Below the pieces are notes generated by a model. The model saw nothing but the letters and a program-made list of their open reading frames with translations, was not told the origin of the DNA and made no database searches. Positions 56,168 through 64,000 of a stretch of DNA of 64,000 bases are shown piece by piece. Position numbers and translations under genes: made by a program. Origin of the DNA: Rhodospirillales bacterium (GTDB taxonomy: Bacteria; Pseudomonadota; Alphaproteobacteria; Micavibrionales; Micavibrionaceae); NCBI GenBank assembly GCA_020638365.1, contig JACKIQ010000001.1, positions 310,001 through 374,000 of the forward strand, given 5' to 3'. Positions within the stretch are counted from its first letter, which is position 1. Each line of letters begins with the position of its first letter.

Positions 56168-56371
56168 ATGGCAAAGGCCACATACGTTAAGGTACGTCTG
56201 GAAAGCGAAGCGGGAACAGGTTACCGTTATTACGCGAAACGCAGCACACGCGCGGAATACAAGCTCAAGAAAAAGAAATTCGACCCTTGGGCCGTTAATC
56301 CAGAGACAGGTAAAAAGGGCATGCATGTCATGTTCGTCGAGAAGAAAATGCCTCCCTCCAAGAAGCATTAA
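56168..56371 (+). CDS. rpmG: ribosomal protein L33
   Basis: The 67-residue basic protein begins MAKATYVKVRLESEAGTGYR with the L33 pattern followed by KRSTRAEYKLKKKKFDPWA. It is slightly longer than the usual 55 residues because of a C-terminal extension ending PPSKKH. It has no zinc Cys pairs (the C-minus form). AGGAG lies upstream of the ATG. It follows rnr by 74 bases and ends before a strong terminator. L33 is part of the large ribosomal subunit. Confidence 0.88.
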   Translation: MAKATYVKVRLESEAGTGYRYYAKRSTRAEYKLKKKKFDPWAVNPETGKKGMHVMFVEKKMPPSKKH

Positions 56372-56395
56372 TCTTCACAGGACTTACAGAACGTT

Positions 56396-56427
56396 AAAAG
56401 CGCCCATAGGCGCTTTTTTGTTTTTTT
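56396..56427. terminator. bidirectional Rho-independent terminator between rpmG and pleD
   Basis: AAAAGCGCC (56396-56404) pairs with GGCGCTTTT (56409-56417) across a CATA loop and is followed by TTGTTTTTTT on the plus strand. The reverse strand also has a T run after the stem, so it can end both rpmG and pleD transcripts, which converge here. Confidence 0.9.
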
Positions 56428-56452
56428 ATCCTGTGTTTTCCGGTCGCTCGCG

Positions 56453-57919
56453 TTATGGCGAGGACGAAGCCGCCCCGGCAGCCCCCTCTTCGTCTTCATA
56501 ACTTATCCGTGCGCTTTCCTGGTATTTTGCAGGGTCAATCTTTCCTTCGCCTTCAAAAACGGTGCAGTTCCTGCCCCCGTGCTTGGCTTCGTAGAGGCAT
56601 TTGTCGGCCCGATCCAGAATTTCATGAATTTCATAGCCACCCGCTTCGATTACGGCACCTCCGAGCGAAGTGGTCACCTTTAATGTCCCTTCCGGTGTAT
56701 TACATGGAAACGGCGCATCCGCTATTGAACGTCGCAAGCGTTCTGCCACGATATAGGAACGTTCTTTTGAAATATCGGGCAAGACGACCACGAATTCCTC
56801 GCCACCGAGACGCGCTACCAGGTCAAAGCTTCGCAGGCTGCCGGTTAGCCGCTGCGCGAAAATCTTCAGAACTTCGTCTCCGACATTATGGCCATAGGTG
56901 TCGTTGACTTTCTTGAAGTGATCAATATCCAGAAGGATGACAGCCAGAGCTTTACGGCTTGCCTTATTTTTCTGCAAAAGCTTGTCAAGGTGAACTTCGA
57001 AATAACGGCGGTTGTATAGTCCGGTCAGACTATCGGTCAGAGCCATATTGAGGCTGATTTCGTAGGTCGAGCGCAGTCGCTCCTGAAAGCGCTTACGCCG
57101 AATCTGCGTGCGAACACGAGCCAGAAGCTCGTTTTTATCGAGCGGACGAAGGATGTAATCATGCGCCCCTATTTCCAGACCGTGGGCCACATAGATCATG
57201 TCATCCTGCTCGGCGATCATCACAATAGGAACAGAGCGCGTTCGTTCGTTCGACTTGAGGTGGGAGCACAGGCGCAACCCATCCTCTCCGTTTAAATTCA
57301 GGCTGACCATAACAATATCAAAGTCGTATTTTGCTATCAGCTCCATCCCCTTTGGGCCGCTTTCGGCTCCCATCACGATATTGTGATCGCGCATGAGGGT
57401 TTCTGCAATCTTGGTCTTTTCATACTCCTTGTCCTCGATGACCAAAACCCGGGCGCCTTCCACAGGCTCGGTCATGACGCTGGGCGATTCGCTAACCGCG
57501 CCAAACTGGTTTGCCGCGTTTTCCCGAACGCGCCATTCGTCTAACGCCATCTTCAAACGCACCAGCGAGCGGACGCGCGCCATAAGCGCCGTGTCGTTGA
57601 TCGGCTTGCTCAGAAAATCGTCGGCCCCCGCTTCAAGACCGCGGACCTTATCCTGCGCATCTGTCAGAGCCGTTACCATTACAACCGGAATGTGCGCGGT
57701 TTCGGGATTTCCTTTTATGATCGAGCACACCTCAAACCCGTCCATGCCGGGCATCATGACGTCGAGAAGAACGATGTCAGGATTATCCGAAGCTACTTTC
57801 TCCAGGGCCTCCTTGCCGCTTGTTGCGGTTAATACCTCGTAGTATTCCGTGCTGAGCTTCGCTTCGAGAAGCTTCACGTTCGGCAAAATATCATCGACTA
57901 TCAAAACCCGCGCAGACAT
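56453..57919 (-). CDS. pleD: response regulator and diguanylate cyclase PleD
   Basis: PleD makes c-di-GMP at the swarmer-to-stalked transition. The 488-residue protein has two receiver domains: receiver 1 has VDDI near 9 and LLDVMMPGMDGFE with phospho-Asp near 53; receiver 2 (about 157-275) has VIEDKE but its Asp position reads VSLNLNGEDG, so it is not phosphorylated, as in Caulobacter PleD. The GGDEF domain is active: LTGLYNRRYF then RLGGEEFVVVLPD, with the I-site RSFD five residues before the active site. It starts three bases after divK. Confidence 0.96.
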   Translation of the reverse strand: MSARVLIVDDILPNVKLLEAKLSTEYYEVLTATSGKEALEKVASDNPDIVLLDVMMPGMDGFEVCSIIKGNPETAHIPVVMVTALTDAQDKVRGLEAGADDFLSKPINDTALMARVRSLVRLKMALDEWRVRENAANQFGAVSESPSVMTEPVEGARVLVIEDKEYEKTKIAETLMRDHNIVMGAESGPKGMELIAKYDFDIVMVSLNLNGEDGLRLCSHLKSNERTRSVPIVMIAEQDDMIYVAHGLEIGAHDYILRPLDKNELLARVRTQIRRKRFQERLRSTYEISLNMALTDSLTGLYNRRYFEVHLDKLLQKNKASRKALAVILLDIDHFKKVNDTYGHNVGDEVLKIFAQRLTGSLRSFDLVARLGGEEFVVVLPDISKERSYIVAERLRRSIADAPFPCNTPEGTLKVTTSLGGAVIEAGGYEIHEILDRADKCLYEAKHGGRNCTVFEGEGKIDPAKYQESARISYEDEEGAAGAASSSP

Positions 57920-57922
57920 TGT

Positions 57923-58345
57923 CTATACAGCTCCTTCTTCGGGTTGTTTTTCCTGCCCCTTATCCTGCCCGAGCTCATCTTTATGCAAATAATGATGCAC
58001 TACATTCATGAAGCGGGCCACGGATATAGGCTTTGAGATATAGTCTTCACATCCGCCTTCGCGGATCTTCTGCTCGTCTCCCTTCATGGCGAACGCAGTC
58101 ACGGCGATCACGGGTACATGTTTCAGGTCCGCGTCCTCCTTCATCATCTTGGTGATCTCCAGTCCAGAGACTTCCGGCAACTGAATGTCCATAATAATCA
58201 GGTCCGGGCGGTGCGCCTTGGCCAGACTGAAAGCCTGTCGGCCATCCCTGGTCTGCACGGTTTCTATGCCGTGCGCCTCAAGAAGATCATGGAAGAGCTT
58301 CATATTCAGCTCGTTGTCTTCGACGATGAGAACTTTTTGCTTCAT
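57923..58345 (-). CDS. divK: single-domain response regulator DivK
   Basis: DivK is a cell-cycle regulator phosphorylated by PleC/DivJ-type kinases. The 140-residue protein has EDNELN at 9-14, the phospho-Asp53 in [11 protein letters not shown], and the Lys in YISKPI near 105. It has an acidic C-terminal extension ([11 protein letters not shown]) beyond the usual 120 residues. It precedes pleD on the same strand, as in many alphaproteobacteria. Confidence 0.95.
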   Translation of the reverse strand: MKQKVLIVEDNELNMKLFHDLLEAHGIETVQTRDGRQAFSLAKAHRPDLIIMDIQLPEVSGLEITKMMKEDADLKHVPVIAVTAFAMKGDEQKIREGGCEDYISKPISVARFMNVVHHYLHKDELGQDKGQEKQPEEGAV

Positions 58346-58445
58346 AGTTTGGCTTGGTCTGAATATGACTGTTAAGAAATTCGGCCTTCTCCCCTTTGCA
58401 TCCTAAGGGTAAGGGCTTTCCAAAATGTTAATATTGAACAGTTTT

Positions 58446-59381
58446 TCAGGGTTTTTTTACCGAATGGTCGGGTTTTACGGGCGCCTCCTTTCTAGTCTCC
58501 TGTTTTTTCCCGTCTTTCGCGTTACAGGCATTTTCCATATTCTCAAGAGCCACAAGCTTCTGGGACACGGAAAAATCATGATATTCAATCGTAATGTCGC
58601 CAATAATACCGTTTTCATGAAAAACGACGCTCATTTCGTAGTCCGAGCCGGGATCGTCGGTGTTCAACGGGAAAAAGGCGAGGCGTATGTTCCACGCTTT
58701 TCCACGGAGAAGCTTGTCGTCTATTCCGGCTGCTACGTTCAGGAGTTCCGCCGTTTCGACAGGTTTTCCAACGAAAGTCGTGACCTGCATCGGGCCTTCC
58801 TTGTCGCTGCCATCGAAGATTGTGGACCGGAAGAATTTTTTTCCTGCCCGGATCTGGTCCAGAACTTCCAGCGTGTGCGCCATGGGAAAAAGCGTATTTT
58901 CGGACAGGGCGAAGCTTAAACCCTCAGGGATCGTAAAGACGGCCTCCGGCCTCTTTTCATCCGAGCCCAACTGGGCGCTGCCCCTGGTTTCCTCGAACAG
59001 TTCCCCATCACGGCGGCGCTGCGAGGTGAAGGTCATGCTTTTTCCGTCGAAAGGCTCATAGGTCGAATAATCGCTGGTAATCCGCATGGCCGGAACGTCG
59101 ATGTACTCGTAAACCATGTTAAAACGGTGGTTGGACAACCATGCCTCGCATCCCGGCTGCCACTGGTAAAACATCTGGCCGCTGAGATTCTGAAAGTGCG
59201 AGCTGTTGCTGTTGGAGACCAGTGTTATGTCATACAGCGCCTTGTGCGGGACCAGACCTGCCAGAGTCGCGCGATCGGCCGTTTTTTCGGACGCTGCAAG
59301 GGCAGGCTGTACGGACAATACCGCAAAAAGGGTCAATGCCGCTTTAAGTCCCTGTTTCCTATAAGAAAAAAAATGAATCAT
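58446..59381 (-). CDS. eipB: envelope integrity protein EipB (DUF1849)
   Basis: EipB is a periplasmic beta-spiral protein that maintains envelope integrity in alphaproteobacteria. From the ATG at 59381 (a GTG at 59393 would add four residues) the protein has 311 residues and a signal peptide (YRKQGLKAALTLFAVL). The DUF1849 start LVPHKALYDITLV is at about 43-55. Cys78 in PGCEAW and Cys286 near the C-terminus form the conserved disulfide pair of EipB. The Lys-rich C-terminus (PVKPDHSVKKP) is short and unusual. Confidence 0.9.
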   Translation of the reverse strand: MIHFFSYRKQGLKAALTLFAVLSVQPALAASEKTADRATLAGLVPHKALYDITLVSNSNSSHFQNLSGQMFYQWQPGCEAWLSNHRFNMVYEYIDVPAMRITSDYSTYEPFDGKSMTFTSQRRRDGELFEETRGSAQLGSDEKRPEAVFTIPEGLSFALSENTLFPMAHTLEVLDQIRAGKKFFRSTIFDGSDKEGPMQVTTFVGKPVETAELLNVAAGIDDKLLRGKAWNIRLAFFPLNTDDPGSDYEMSVVFHENGIIGDITIEYHDFSVSQKLVALENMENACNAKDGKKQETRKEAPVKPDHSVKKP

Positions 59382-59619
59382 CTTATCTTGCACCCGGCGT
59401 GTTTTCGGAAAACGATTTTCCGGTTTTTGATCACTTTTTCATGATAACGCAAAGCAGCAAACGCATAAAGGGCAAAGGGATAGACACTGGCGAAAATGGG
59501 CAAAGGCTACCGGGCAATGTTATCCATATTACCGATCCATCTCCGTCCGCTTTTCTGATTTTGCTTTAAATTTTCCCGTAACATACTGTTTTTATGCTGT
59601 TTTTTCTATCCATCTCCTC

Positions 59620-59635
59620 TGGCACGGGACTCGCA
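59620..59635 (+). promoter_or_regulatory. possible sigma-54 promoter of the GGDEF gene
   Basis: TGGCAC at 59620-59625, five bases, then TCGCA at 59631-59635 matches the sigma-54 consensus (TGGCAC-N5-TTGC) with GG and GC at the -24 and -12 positions ten bases apart and one T-to-C mismatch. It lies about 65 bases before the ATG of the GGDEF gene. The rest of the 318-base stretch 59382-59699 shows no gene, except a possible seven-codon leader ORF near 59660. Confidence 0.4.
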
Positions 59636-59699
59636 CTGTTTATTACCGAGAGAGACGTTATGCCCCGTTTGCGGGCTAAATAGGGAAAGGGTCGTTATT

Positions 59700-60455
59700 A
59701 TGGCATCGGATCACATACAGAGGTTTTATACGCATAACGGGCAAACAAAAGCCCAGGGCCACAGGCTGGAACTGACCCGCGAGGACGGGTTTTTAAGCGG
59801 GGCACAAGATATTTTCGACCTGCTGGGCGAGGCCGGGAAAAAAGATACGGACAAGGGCGCGGACGTCAATGTCATGGAACTGCTTAGAAACGCCTATAAA
59901 GCCATATCACGGTCGGAGAAAACTATTTCAGAGCAAAAGCAGAGGATTAACGAACTGGAATCAATGCTGACTTTTGACGAGCTAACCGGATTGAGCAACC
60001 GCAGAGGTTTTTTTGAGGTGTTTACGCGCGAACTGGATCGGGCCAAACGCAGCAAGGGCGAAGGCGGGTTGCTGATCATGATCGACATCGACAATTTCAA
60101 GACGATCAACGACACGTACGGGCATCCGGCGGGCGACGAGTGCTTGCGCACGGTCGGCGCGTTCCTGATGAACGAAGTCAGAGCCATGGATACGGCCGCG
60201 CGGCTTGGCGGTGACGAGTTCATCCTTCTGTTCCCGCGCACGAACCGGGAGAAGGCGATGAAACGCGCGCAGCAACTTGCCCTACGGCTGAACTCCCTTA
60301 AAGCTCAGTGGAAAGGGACGGATATCCCGATATACGCCTGCGTGGGCCTGCGGAATTTTGTGGCCGGAGACCGGATTGAAGACATTGTCGAGGACGCCGA
60401 CGCCGCGCTTTACGAACATAAGAAAAAGAGAAAGGCCAAGCGAAAAGCTTCTTAG
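59700..60455 (+). CDS. stand-alone GGDEF diguanylate cyclase
   Basis: The 251-residue protein has a 60-residue N-terminal region of unknown type, a coiled coil (SRSEKTISEQKQRINELES, about 70-88), then a GGDEF domain starting LTFDELTGLSNRRGFF at about 89-104. The active site is RLGGDEFILLF and the I-site RAMD lies five residues before it, so the enzyme should be active and product-inhibited. No sensor domain or membrane segment is present. It has its own candidate sigma-54 promoter and a strong terminator. Confidence 0.92.
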   Translation: MASDHIQRFYTHNGQTKAQGHRLELTREDGFLSGAQDIFDLLGEAGKKDTDKGADVNVMELLRNAYKAISRSEKTISEQKQRINELESMLTFDELTGLSNRRGFFEVFTRELDRAKRSKGEGGLLIMIDIDNFKTINDTYGHPAGDECLRTVGAFLMNEVRAMDTAARLGGDEFILLFPRTNREKAMKRAQQLALRLNSLKAQWKGTDIPIYACVGLRNFVAGDRIEDIVEDADAALYEHKKKRKAKRKAS

Positions 60456-60543
60456 GATAACACATACAGAGATCAGGTTACGCGTCTGCCCAGACCATCC
60501 CCAAACCATGACCCTGATCCCCTATGGGCAGGCGTTTTCCCAG

Positions 60544-60590
60544 AGCCCGGATCGCGTTGCTTACCGTGATCCGGGCTTTCTCCTTTTTTC
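60544..60590 (+). terminator. Rho-independent terminator of the GGDEF gene
   Basis: AGCCCGGATC (60544-60553) and GATCCGGGCT (60568-60577) form a perfect 10-bp stem, extended inside by GCG/CGT, and are followed by TTCTCCTTTTTTC. It lies about 90 bases after the GGDEF stop, before the next gene. Confidence 0.85.
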
Positions 60591-60632
60591 TGACTTTTCC
60601 ATCCGATTTTGACAAAAACGGGGGCCTTGTAT

Positions 60633-61550
60633 ATGCTCCTGCGGATCGTAAGGTTACTTAACAAAAACGACGATGCGGTGACGATCATGATTGCGGGGCA
60701 AGCTTTTAAAACGGAAGAGGATATCGACGTTCCCGACCTTGAGGGGATGGAGGATTTTCTTGAGTATATGGACAGTCCTCGGGCCATCGGGCTGGACGGC
60801 ATGAAGGCGGAACTGCGCCACATGATTCTCCTGATGATGGAATTGCAGGGGCATAATACCGGGTACAAGTCACAGCAGATGCTGGGGCTTGGCCATACAT
60901 CCCTTATCATGAACGGCCTGCTTCCCGAAGACGCGAAAAGGCTTTTTGAAGAGCAGGAGTACTGGGACCGGCTGCAAAAGATGCTGGCCGACCTTGAAAC
61001 GCGCTACGATTACATCGTCTTTCATGTTCAAAAGCGGATCGACGAAGTGCAGGAGCAGATCATAGAAGAGGTTCAGGCGATCGACGAGCAGATCGAAGCG
61101 AAGGCGACCGATGCGACGCAGGCCGAGGCGATGAAGGCCGAGAATGAGCGGCGAACCGTTCTGAAATGGCTGTTGCGCCGGATGGATCGGCACGAGGAAG
61201 AATTGCAGGAAACCGACACGGCCGCCGAAGCGGTGCAGCTTCACCAGAATATCGAGCAGGATATCGAGGACGTAAAACAGGGCAATGTCAGCCCCACACG
61301 CTCGGTCAGCCGCCCCGCCCCGTTTCCAAAGATCGCAGATTTTCTGCGCGGCCCCAAGATCGAGGATGAAACGGCTTTTCTCAACCTTTCGCCCGAGACC
61401 GACGAGGGCAAGAGCGGGAAAGGCGGCAAGGGCGGAAAAGACGATAAAAGCGGCAAGAGCGGAAAAGGGGGAAGCGGCTCGGGCGGCTCGGCGGCTGCGG
61501 GCGACGAAGACGACCTGCCCCCGCCCCCGGTCAGCCCCGGCGGGTTTTGA
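60633..61550 (+). CDS. hypothetical coiled-coil protein with Gly/Lys-rich tail
   Basis: From the ATG at 60633 (GGGGG about eight bases upstream; an in-frame TTG lies at 60609) the protein has 305 residues. Residues about 110-215 form a long coiled coil (EEQEYWDRLQKMLADLET and VQKRIDEVQEQIIEEVQAID). The C-terminal 50 residues are low complexity, with repeated GKSGKGGKGGKD units and an acidic-Pro end (DEDDLPPPPVSP). No family is recognised. Its stop overlaps the start of the truncated membrane gene (TTGA). Confidence 0.6.
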   Translation: MLLRIVRLLNKNDDAVTIMIAGQAFKTEEDIDVPDLEGMEDFLEYMDSPRAIGLDGMKAELRHMILLMMELQGHNTGYKSQQMLGLGHTSLIMNGLLPEDAKRLFEEQEYWDRLQKMLADLETRYDYIVFHVQKRIDEVQEQIIEEVQAIDEQIEAKATDATQAEAMKAENERRTVLKWLLRRMDRHEEELQETDTAAEAVQLHQNIEQDIEDVKQGNVSPTRSVSRPAPFPKIADFLRGPKIEDETAFLNLSPETDEGKSGKGGKGGKDDKSGKSGKGGSGSGGSAAAGDEDDLPPPPVSPGGF

Positions 61551-61723
61551 GGACAGGCCGGGCCTTTCCCGACTATCCGCCTGCCGGCGCGATCGCTCTG
61601 GCGTCGTGGCGGTTTTTATTCCGGAATTTCAGACATGCGCTGTGGCTGGGGTGGCCTTATCTGGTTTTTAATGCTTTTCAGGCCGCTCTTGTCTTATGGT
61701 GGCTTTTTTCTAAAGTTTTTTAA
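61547..61723 (+). pseudogene. truncated membrane protein, N-terminal part of a GWP-motif paralog
   Basis: The TTG at 61547 overlaps the TGA of the upstream gene and opens 58 codons. The product contains ALASWRFLFRNFRHALWLG and then WPYLVFNAFQAALVLWW before a TAA at 61721. It aligns with residues 9-41 of the full-length protein at 63231 (ASYVFLWRHLRFAVKAGW, then PFFL), about 40 percent identical in that stretch. The homology stops where A+T-rich DNA begins, so it is likely the remnant of a full-length paralog. The stretch 61724-61905 is A+T-rich and holds no gene I can support. Confidence 0.5.
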
Positions 61724-61905
61724 CTGATAATATTTATTTTTTAGATGAGGCAATGGGATGCACATGTATTCACGTGTAAAGTTTTTATTGCTGAATCAAG
61801 AAGTAGTATTTTAAGAAGGTTAAAATGTTAAGTTTGTGTAGTGTATGAGTGATCGTGACCTGCTACCTTTCGAAAACGAGCTGTAGACAAAGGCATGGTA
61901 TTGTA

Positions 61906-62535
61906 ATGCACGTGCTTCAAATATTTTGGGCGAAGGTTATCACTCACATCTTTGAAAACCCCAATTTGCGGAAAATATTGGAATCGCTGTGGCCGCGACT
62001 GAAAACACTGCGACTGGCGCGGGACCTACGGGCACAAGGTCTGCTAGATGAGCAGATATTCAGAAACCTCCAGAAAGTCAGGGTTTTCCGCCACGTCTAT
62101 CTCAATCTTTTTGCACTTATTCCCTTTGGTGGCTGTGTGCTGTTGTTCATAGCATCGCTTTTCTATCATGCACCAAGCACAAAAAACATTGTGGCCGTAT
62201 TAATTCCTGTAAGTGGGATATACTTCATGTTGCGGGAAGATGGGAAAGACGAATGGCAACAAGTAAATCTAATGACTAACGGTCAAAGATTAAAAGGACA
62301 GGTTATTCATTATCGAAAAAATGCGACGGGTAGCGCCATGGGTGCGAGCGTCGATGTTATATTTGATGAGAATACACGTAAAATCTGTCACATGTTCCTG
62401 TGGTACGGTGTCGCGCCTAATTTCAACTTCACGCTTGGGGACATGGTGGAGGTTGCATGGCTACCCGAGTGGCCCAATAGATGTATCATCGTCACACCGG
62501 AGACTGAAGACCTGAATGTACGAAAGGAGCAATGA
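61906..62535 (+). CDS. hypothetical membrane protein, DUF3592-like
   Basis: The ATG at 61906 gives 209 residues (a GTG at 61849 would add 19 poor residues). Two transmembrane helices lie at about 70-92 and 97-113, followed by a soluble C-terminal domain with TNGQRLKGQVIHYRKNATG, VIFDEN, and GDMVEVAWLPEWPNRCIIV. The last part resembles the DUF3592 pattern (GxxV.V.YdPxnP), a membrane-linked beta domain of unknown function. It is A+T-rich. The ATG of the next small ORF overlaps its stop. Confidence 0.55.
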   Translation: MHVLQIFWAKVITHIFENPNLRKILESLWPRLKTLRLARDLRAQGLLDEQIFRNLQKVRVFRHVYLNLFALIPFGGCVLLFIASLFYHAPSTKNIVAVLIPVSGIYFMLREDGKDEWQQVNLMTNGQRLKGQVIHYRKNATGSAMGASVDVIFDENTRKICHMFLWYGVAPNFNFTLGDMVEVAWLPEWPNRCIIVTPETEDLNVRKEQ

Positions 62536-62708
62536 AAGTGCCGAACAATATTGTTTATTATAAAGAACGCCCAAACTTTTACGATGGCATTAACGACACC
62601 TTACTAGTATCTCCACTTAGTGGAATTGTTAACGCTATAAATGGATTTTTTCCAGCCGCTCTATGTTTTTGTATGGTGTTTTTTTCACCTTTTTTGTCCT
62701 TACGATGA
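62532..62708 (+). CDS. small ORF, probably the 5' part of the frameshifted next gene
   Basis: AAGGAGCA directly precedes the ATG at 62532, which overlaps the stop of the previous gene (ATGA), so translation is well supported. It encodes 58 residues beginning MKVPNNIVYYKERPNFYDGI, with an Asn/Asp-rich cytosolic segment and then hydrophobic residues. The reading frame passes into a seven-T run at 62679-62685; adding one T there would join it in frame with the membrane protein starting at 62663. It is likely one gene split by a frameshift. Confidence 0.55.
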   Translation: MKVPNNIVYYKERPNFYDGINDTLLVSPLSGIVNAINGFFPAALCFCMVFFSPFLSLR

Positions 62709-63118
62709 CAATTTTTCCTTTGTTCATCATGGCACATGCGTTTCTATATTTTCCTGCGAAGGCAAACGGTCATACACTTTCTTTCAAGGTTCGCTGGAAA
62801 CTGGTTAATGGGCTCCGTCTTTATCTTACTTGGTCTATGCTCCTCCTGCTTTTCTCGTTTATTGTTGTGATTGCCCTGTTTCTTGTTCTTTATGAGGCGC
62901 TTTTGTTTTTTTCAGAGCCCTATGCTGATGTCTTCTTTATAGTGTTTACCGTATGTTTGCTTGATTTTATATTCCCTTTAACATTCTGCGGGGTTTTGAG
63001 CGGTTATTACCTGTGGGTGCGCGAGAACAGAATGCCGAAACGCCGGGAAACAACCGTGCCGGATGATCCGTTCAGCGACGATGGCTGGGGCGGGCCGATC
63101 TGGGAAGATTTCCGCTAG
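62663..63118 (+). CDS. hypothetical membrane protein, A+T-rich island
   Basis: The 151-residue frame has about four transmembrane helices (for example GVFFTFFVLTMTIFPLFIMA and YLTWSMLLLLFSFIVVIALF) and a C-terminal hydrophilic tail ending DDGWGGPIWEDFR. The upstream ATG at 62663 has no ribosome site and lies inside the frame of the small ORF at 62532, so the real start is more likely 62532 through a frameshift. The last 100 bases are G+C-rich, while the earlier part is A+T-rich. No family is recognised. Confidence 0.5.
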   Translation: MFLYGVFFTFFVLTMTIFPLFIMAHAFLYFPAKANGHTLSFKVRWKLVNGLRLYLTWSMLLLLFSFIVVIALFLVLYEALLFFSEPYADVFFIVFTVCLLDFIFPLTFCGVLSGYYLWVRENRMPKRRETTVPDDPFSDDGWGGPIWEDFR

Positions 63119-63230
63119 GCTTTGCGGCAGGCCCTTGCAGCCCGGGCTGCTTAAAATTCTTTTTCTTCGCGCGGATAGCCGTTACTCTATTCCCGTTTCC
63201 CTGTTAACGCCGAACGGGACGAGGCCCGCG

Positions 63231-63929
63231 TTGAAGCTGCCTATTTTGAATGTCGTTTATGCCTCCTACGTTTTTTTGTGGCGTCATTTGCGGTTCGCGG
63301 TAAAGGCCGGGTGGCCGTTTTTTCTTACGCTGCTCCTTCTTGTTTGCAGCATACTCCTTGGCCAGATAGAAGCCCTTGCCGCCAGTGCCGAGCACAGGCC
63401 ATCGAACGCCGCGCTGTTTATTGTTTACATCCCCTTTTTTCTCGTGCTTGTGGCCAAATATTTCGAACACGCGCTTTGCATAAGCTGGCTGCGCGGCCTT
63501 GTGAGGGGTTTTGGGCGTAGCGCCTATTGCCACCCGATCAGGGACAATGCGCTCATTATCTCCAGCCTTCCGTACTCTTTATTCTCGTTCGCCATGATCA
63601 AGCGTTTATTCATGCCCCTCTTTCTGGACTTTGTCGCCGTGGCGAATAATCATCCGCCTGTAAAAGATTCAGAGGCTTACCGGGCTTTTAAAGGAATGAA
63701 GTCCCAATTTGCGGAAGCGCTTATGCTCTGCTATCTGCCTCCGCTTGTCTTATTCGGGGCGTCGATACTTTTCTGGCCTTATTCGTTGATCCTGATCCCT
63801 TTGATCGTTAGCATTATGCCGTTTTTACGCAGCGCGGTCCTTGGTGCCTATTATATAGAGTTCAAGAAGAATCCCGACTGGCCGGACAAGATCGAGCGCC
63901 TGAGCTACCCGACGACCCTAGATTTCTAG
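63231..63929 (+). CDS. hypothetical inner-membrane protein, full-length GWP-motif paralog
   Basis: The open frame begins at 63063, but I choose the TTG at 63231 (MKLPILNVVYASYVFLWRHL) because GACGAGG lies about nine bases upstream and the upstream codons overlap another gene. The product of 232 residues has about six transmembrane helices. The N-terminal block with RFAVKAGWPFF is shared with the truncated ORF at 61547. It is an alpha-helical membrane protein of unknown function. The remaining 71 bases to the window end hold no gene that I can see. Confidence 0.55.
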   Translation: MKLPILNVVYASYVFLWRHLRFAVKAGWPFFLTLLLLVCSILLGQIEALAASAEHRPSNAALFIVYIPFFLVLVAKYFEHALCISWLRGLVRGFGRSAYCHPIRDNALIISSLPYSLFSFAMIKRLFMPLFLDFVAVANNHPPVKDSEAYRAFKGMKSQFAEALMLCYLPPLVLFGASILFWPYSLILIPLIVSIMPFLRSAVLGAYYIEFKKNPDWPDKIERLSYPTTLDF

Positions 63930-64000
63930 CCATAAGGCTACATCAGTCTTGATTGGATCATAGATAAAAAATGAGAACCAATTCCAAATGTTAGAGGAAT

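Overview
The window is a chromosomal stretch of an alphaproteobacterium. The evidence is the set of lineage-typical genes: pleD-divK, the BamF-type (DUF3035) lipoprotein, EipB (DUF1849), DUF1489, an ATP12-type F1 assembly chaperone, sdhC/D/A/B, and the order plsY-dprA-topA-rnr-rpmG-pleD-divK. Order or genus cannot be fixed from the sequence alone. Most genes are moderately G+C-rich by eye. Several islands are visibly A+T-rich and hold genes I cannot assign.

Layout. 1-9241: a truncated cell-wall amidase, msrA, a GNAT acetyltransferase, a TerB-like membrane protein, ileS, a terminator-bracketed pair of very small genes, an AEC permease, a possible ADP-ribosyltransferase-fold protein and ribF. 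9328-11913: a four-gene bufferin-type copper-peptide operon (DUF2282, DUF692, DUF2063, DoxX) with an ECF-like promoter, sitting between ribF and lspA. 11941-24233: envelope and metabolism genes (lspA, bamF, two M16 peptidase-like genes, pgi, pentapeptide-repeat protein, mutL, a membrane spermidine-synthase-like protein). 24273-30180: mainly minus strand, the crcB-pseudouridine synthase-AsmA-like-ATP12 run and rarA with a tiny ArfA-like gene. 30248-33668: nadA, nadC and small conserved genes. 33669-44849: the accessory region, in which a succinate dehydrogenase cluster is broken up and unknown genes are inserted. 44865-64000: asd, a soluble hybrid histidine kinase, pyrB-plsY-dprA-topA-rnr-rpmG, pleD-divK, eipB, a diguanylate cyclase, and an A+T-rich island with membrane proteins at the right end.

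The most unusual signal is structural. Just past two core genes (sdhB and a TerB-family gene) there are inserted, mostly A+T-rich, unassigned genes, and the 3' end of the core gene is repeated after each insert. sdhB has two insert units and three copies of its 3' end. The TerB gene has one unit and two copies. Campbell-type single-crossover integration of small circles, or tandem duplication, would produce this. No integrase is visible in the window. A different kind of island at 61724-63010 lies between a truncated membrane-protein gene and a full-length relative.

Three diguanylate cyclases (PleD and two stand-alone GGDEF proteins) and DivK point to c-di-GMP and cell-cycle control. No tRNA, rRNA, CRISPR array or transposase was seen.
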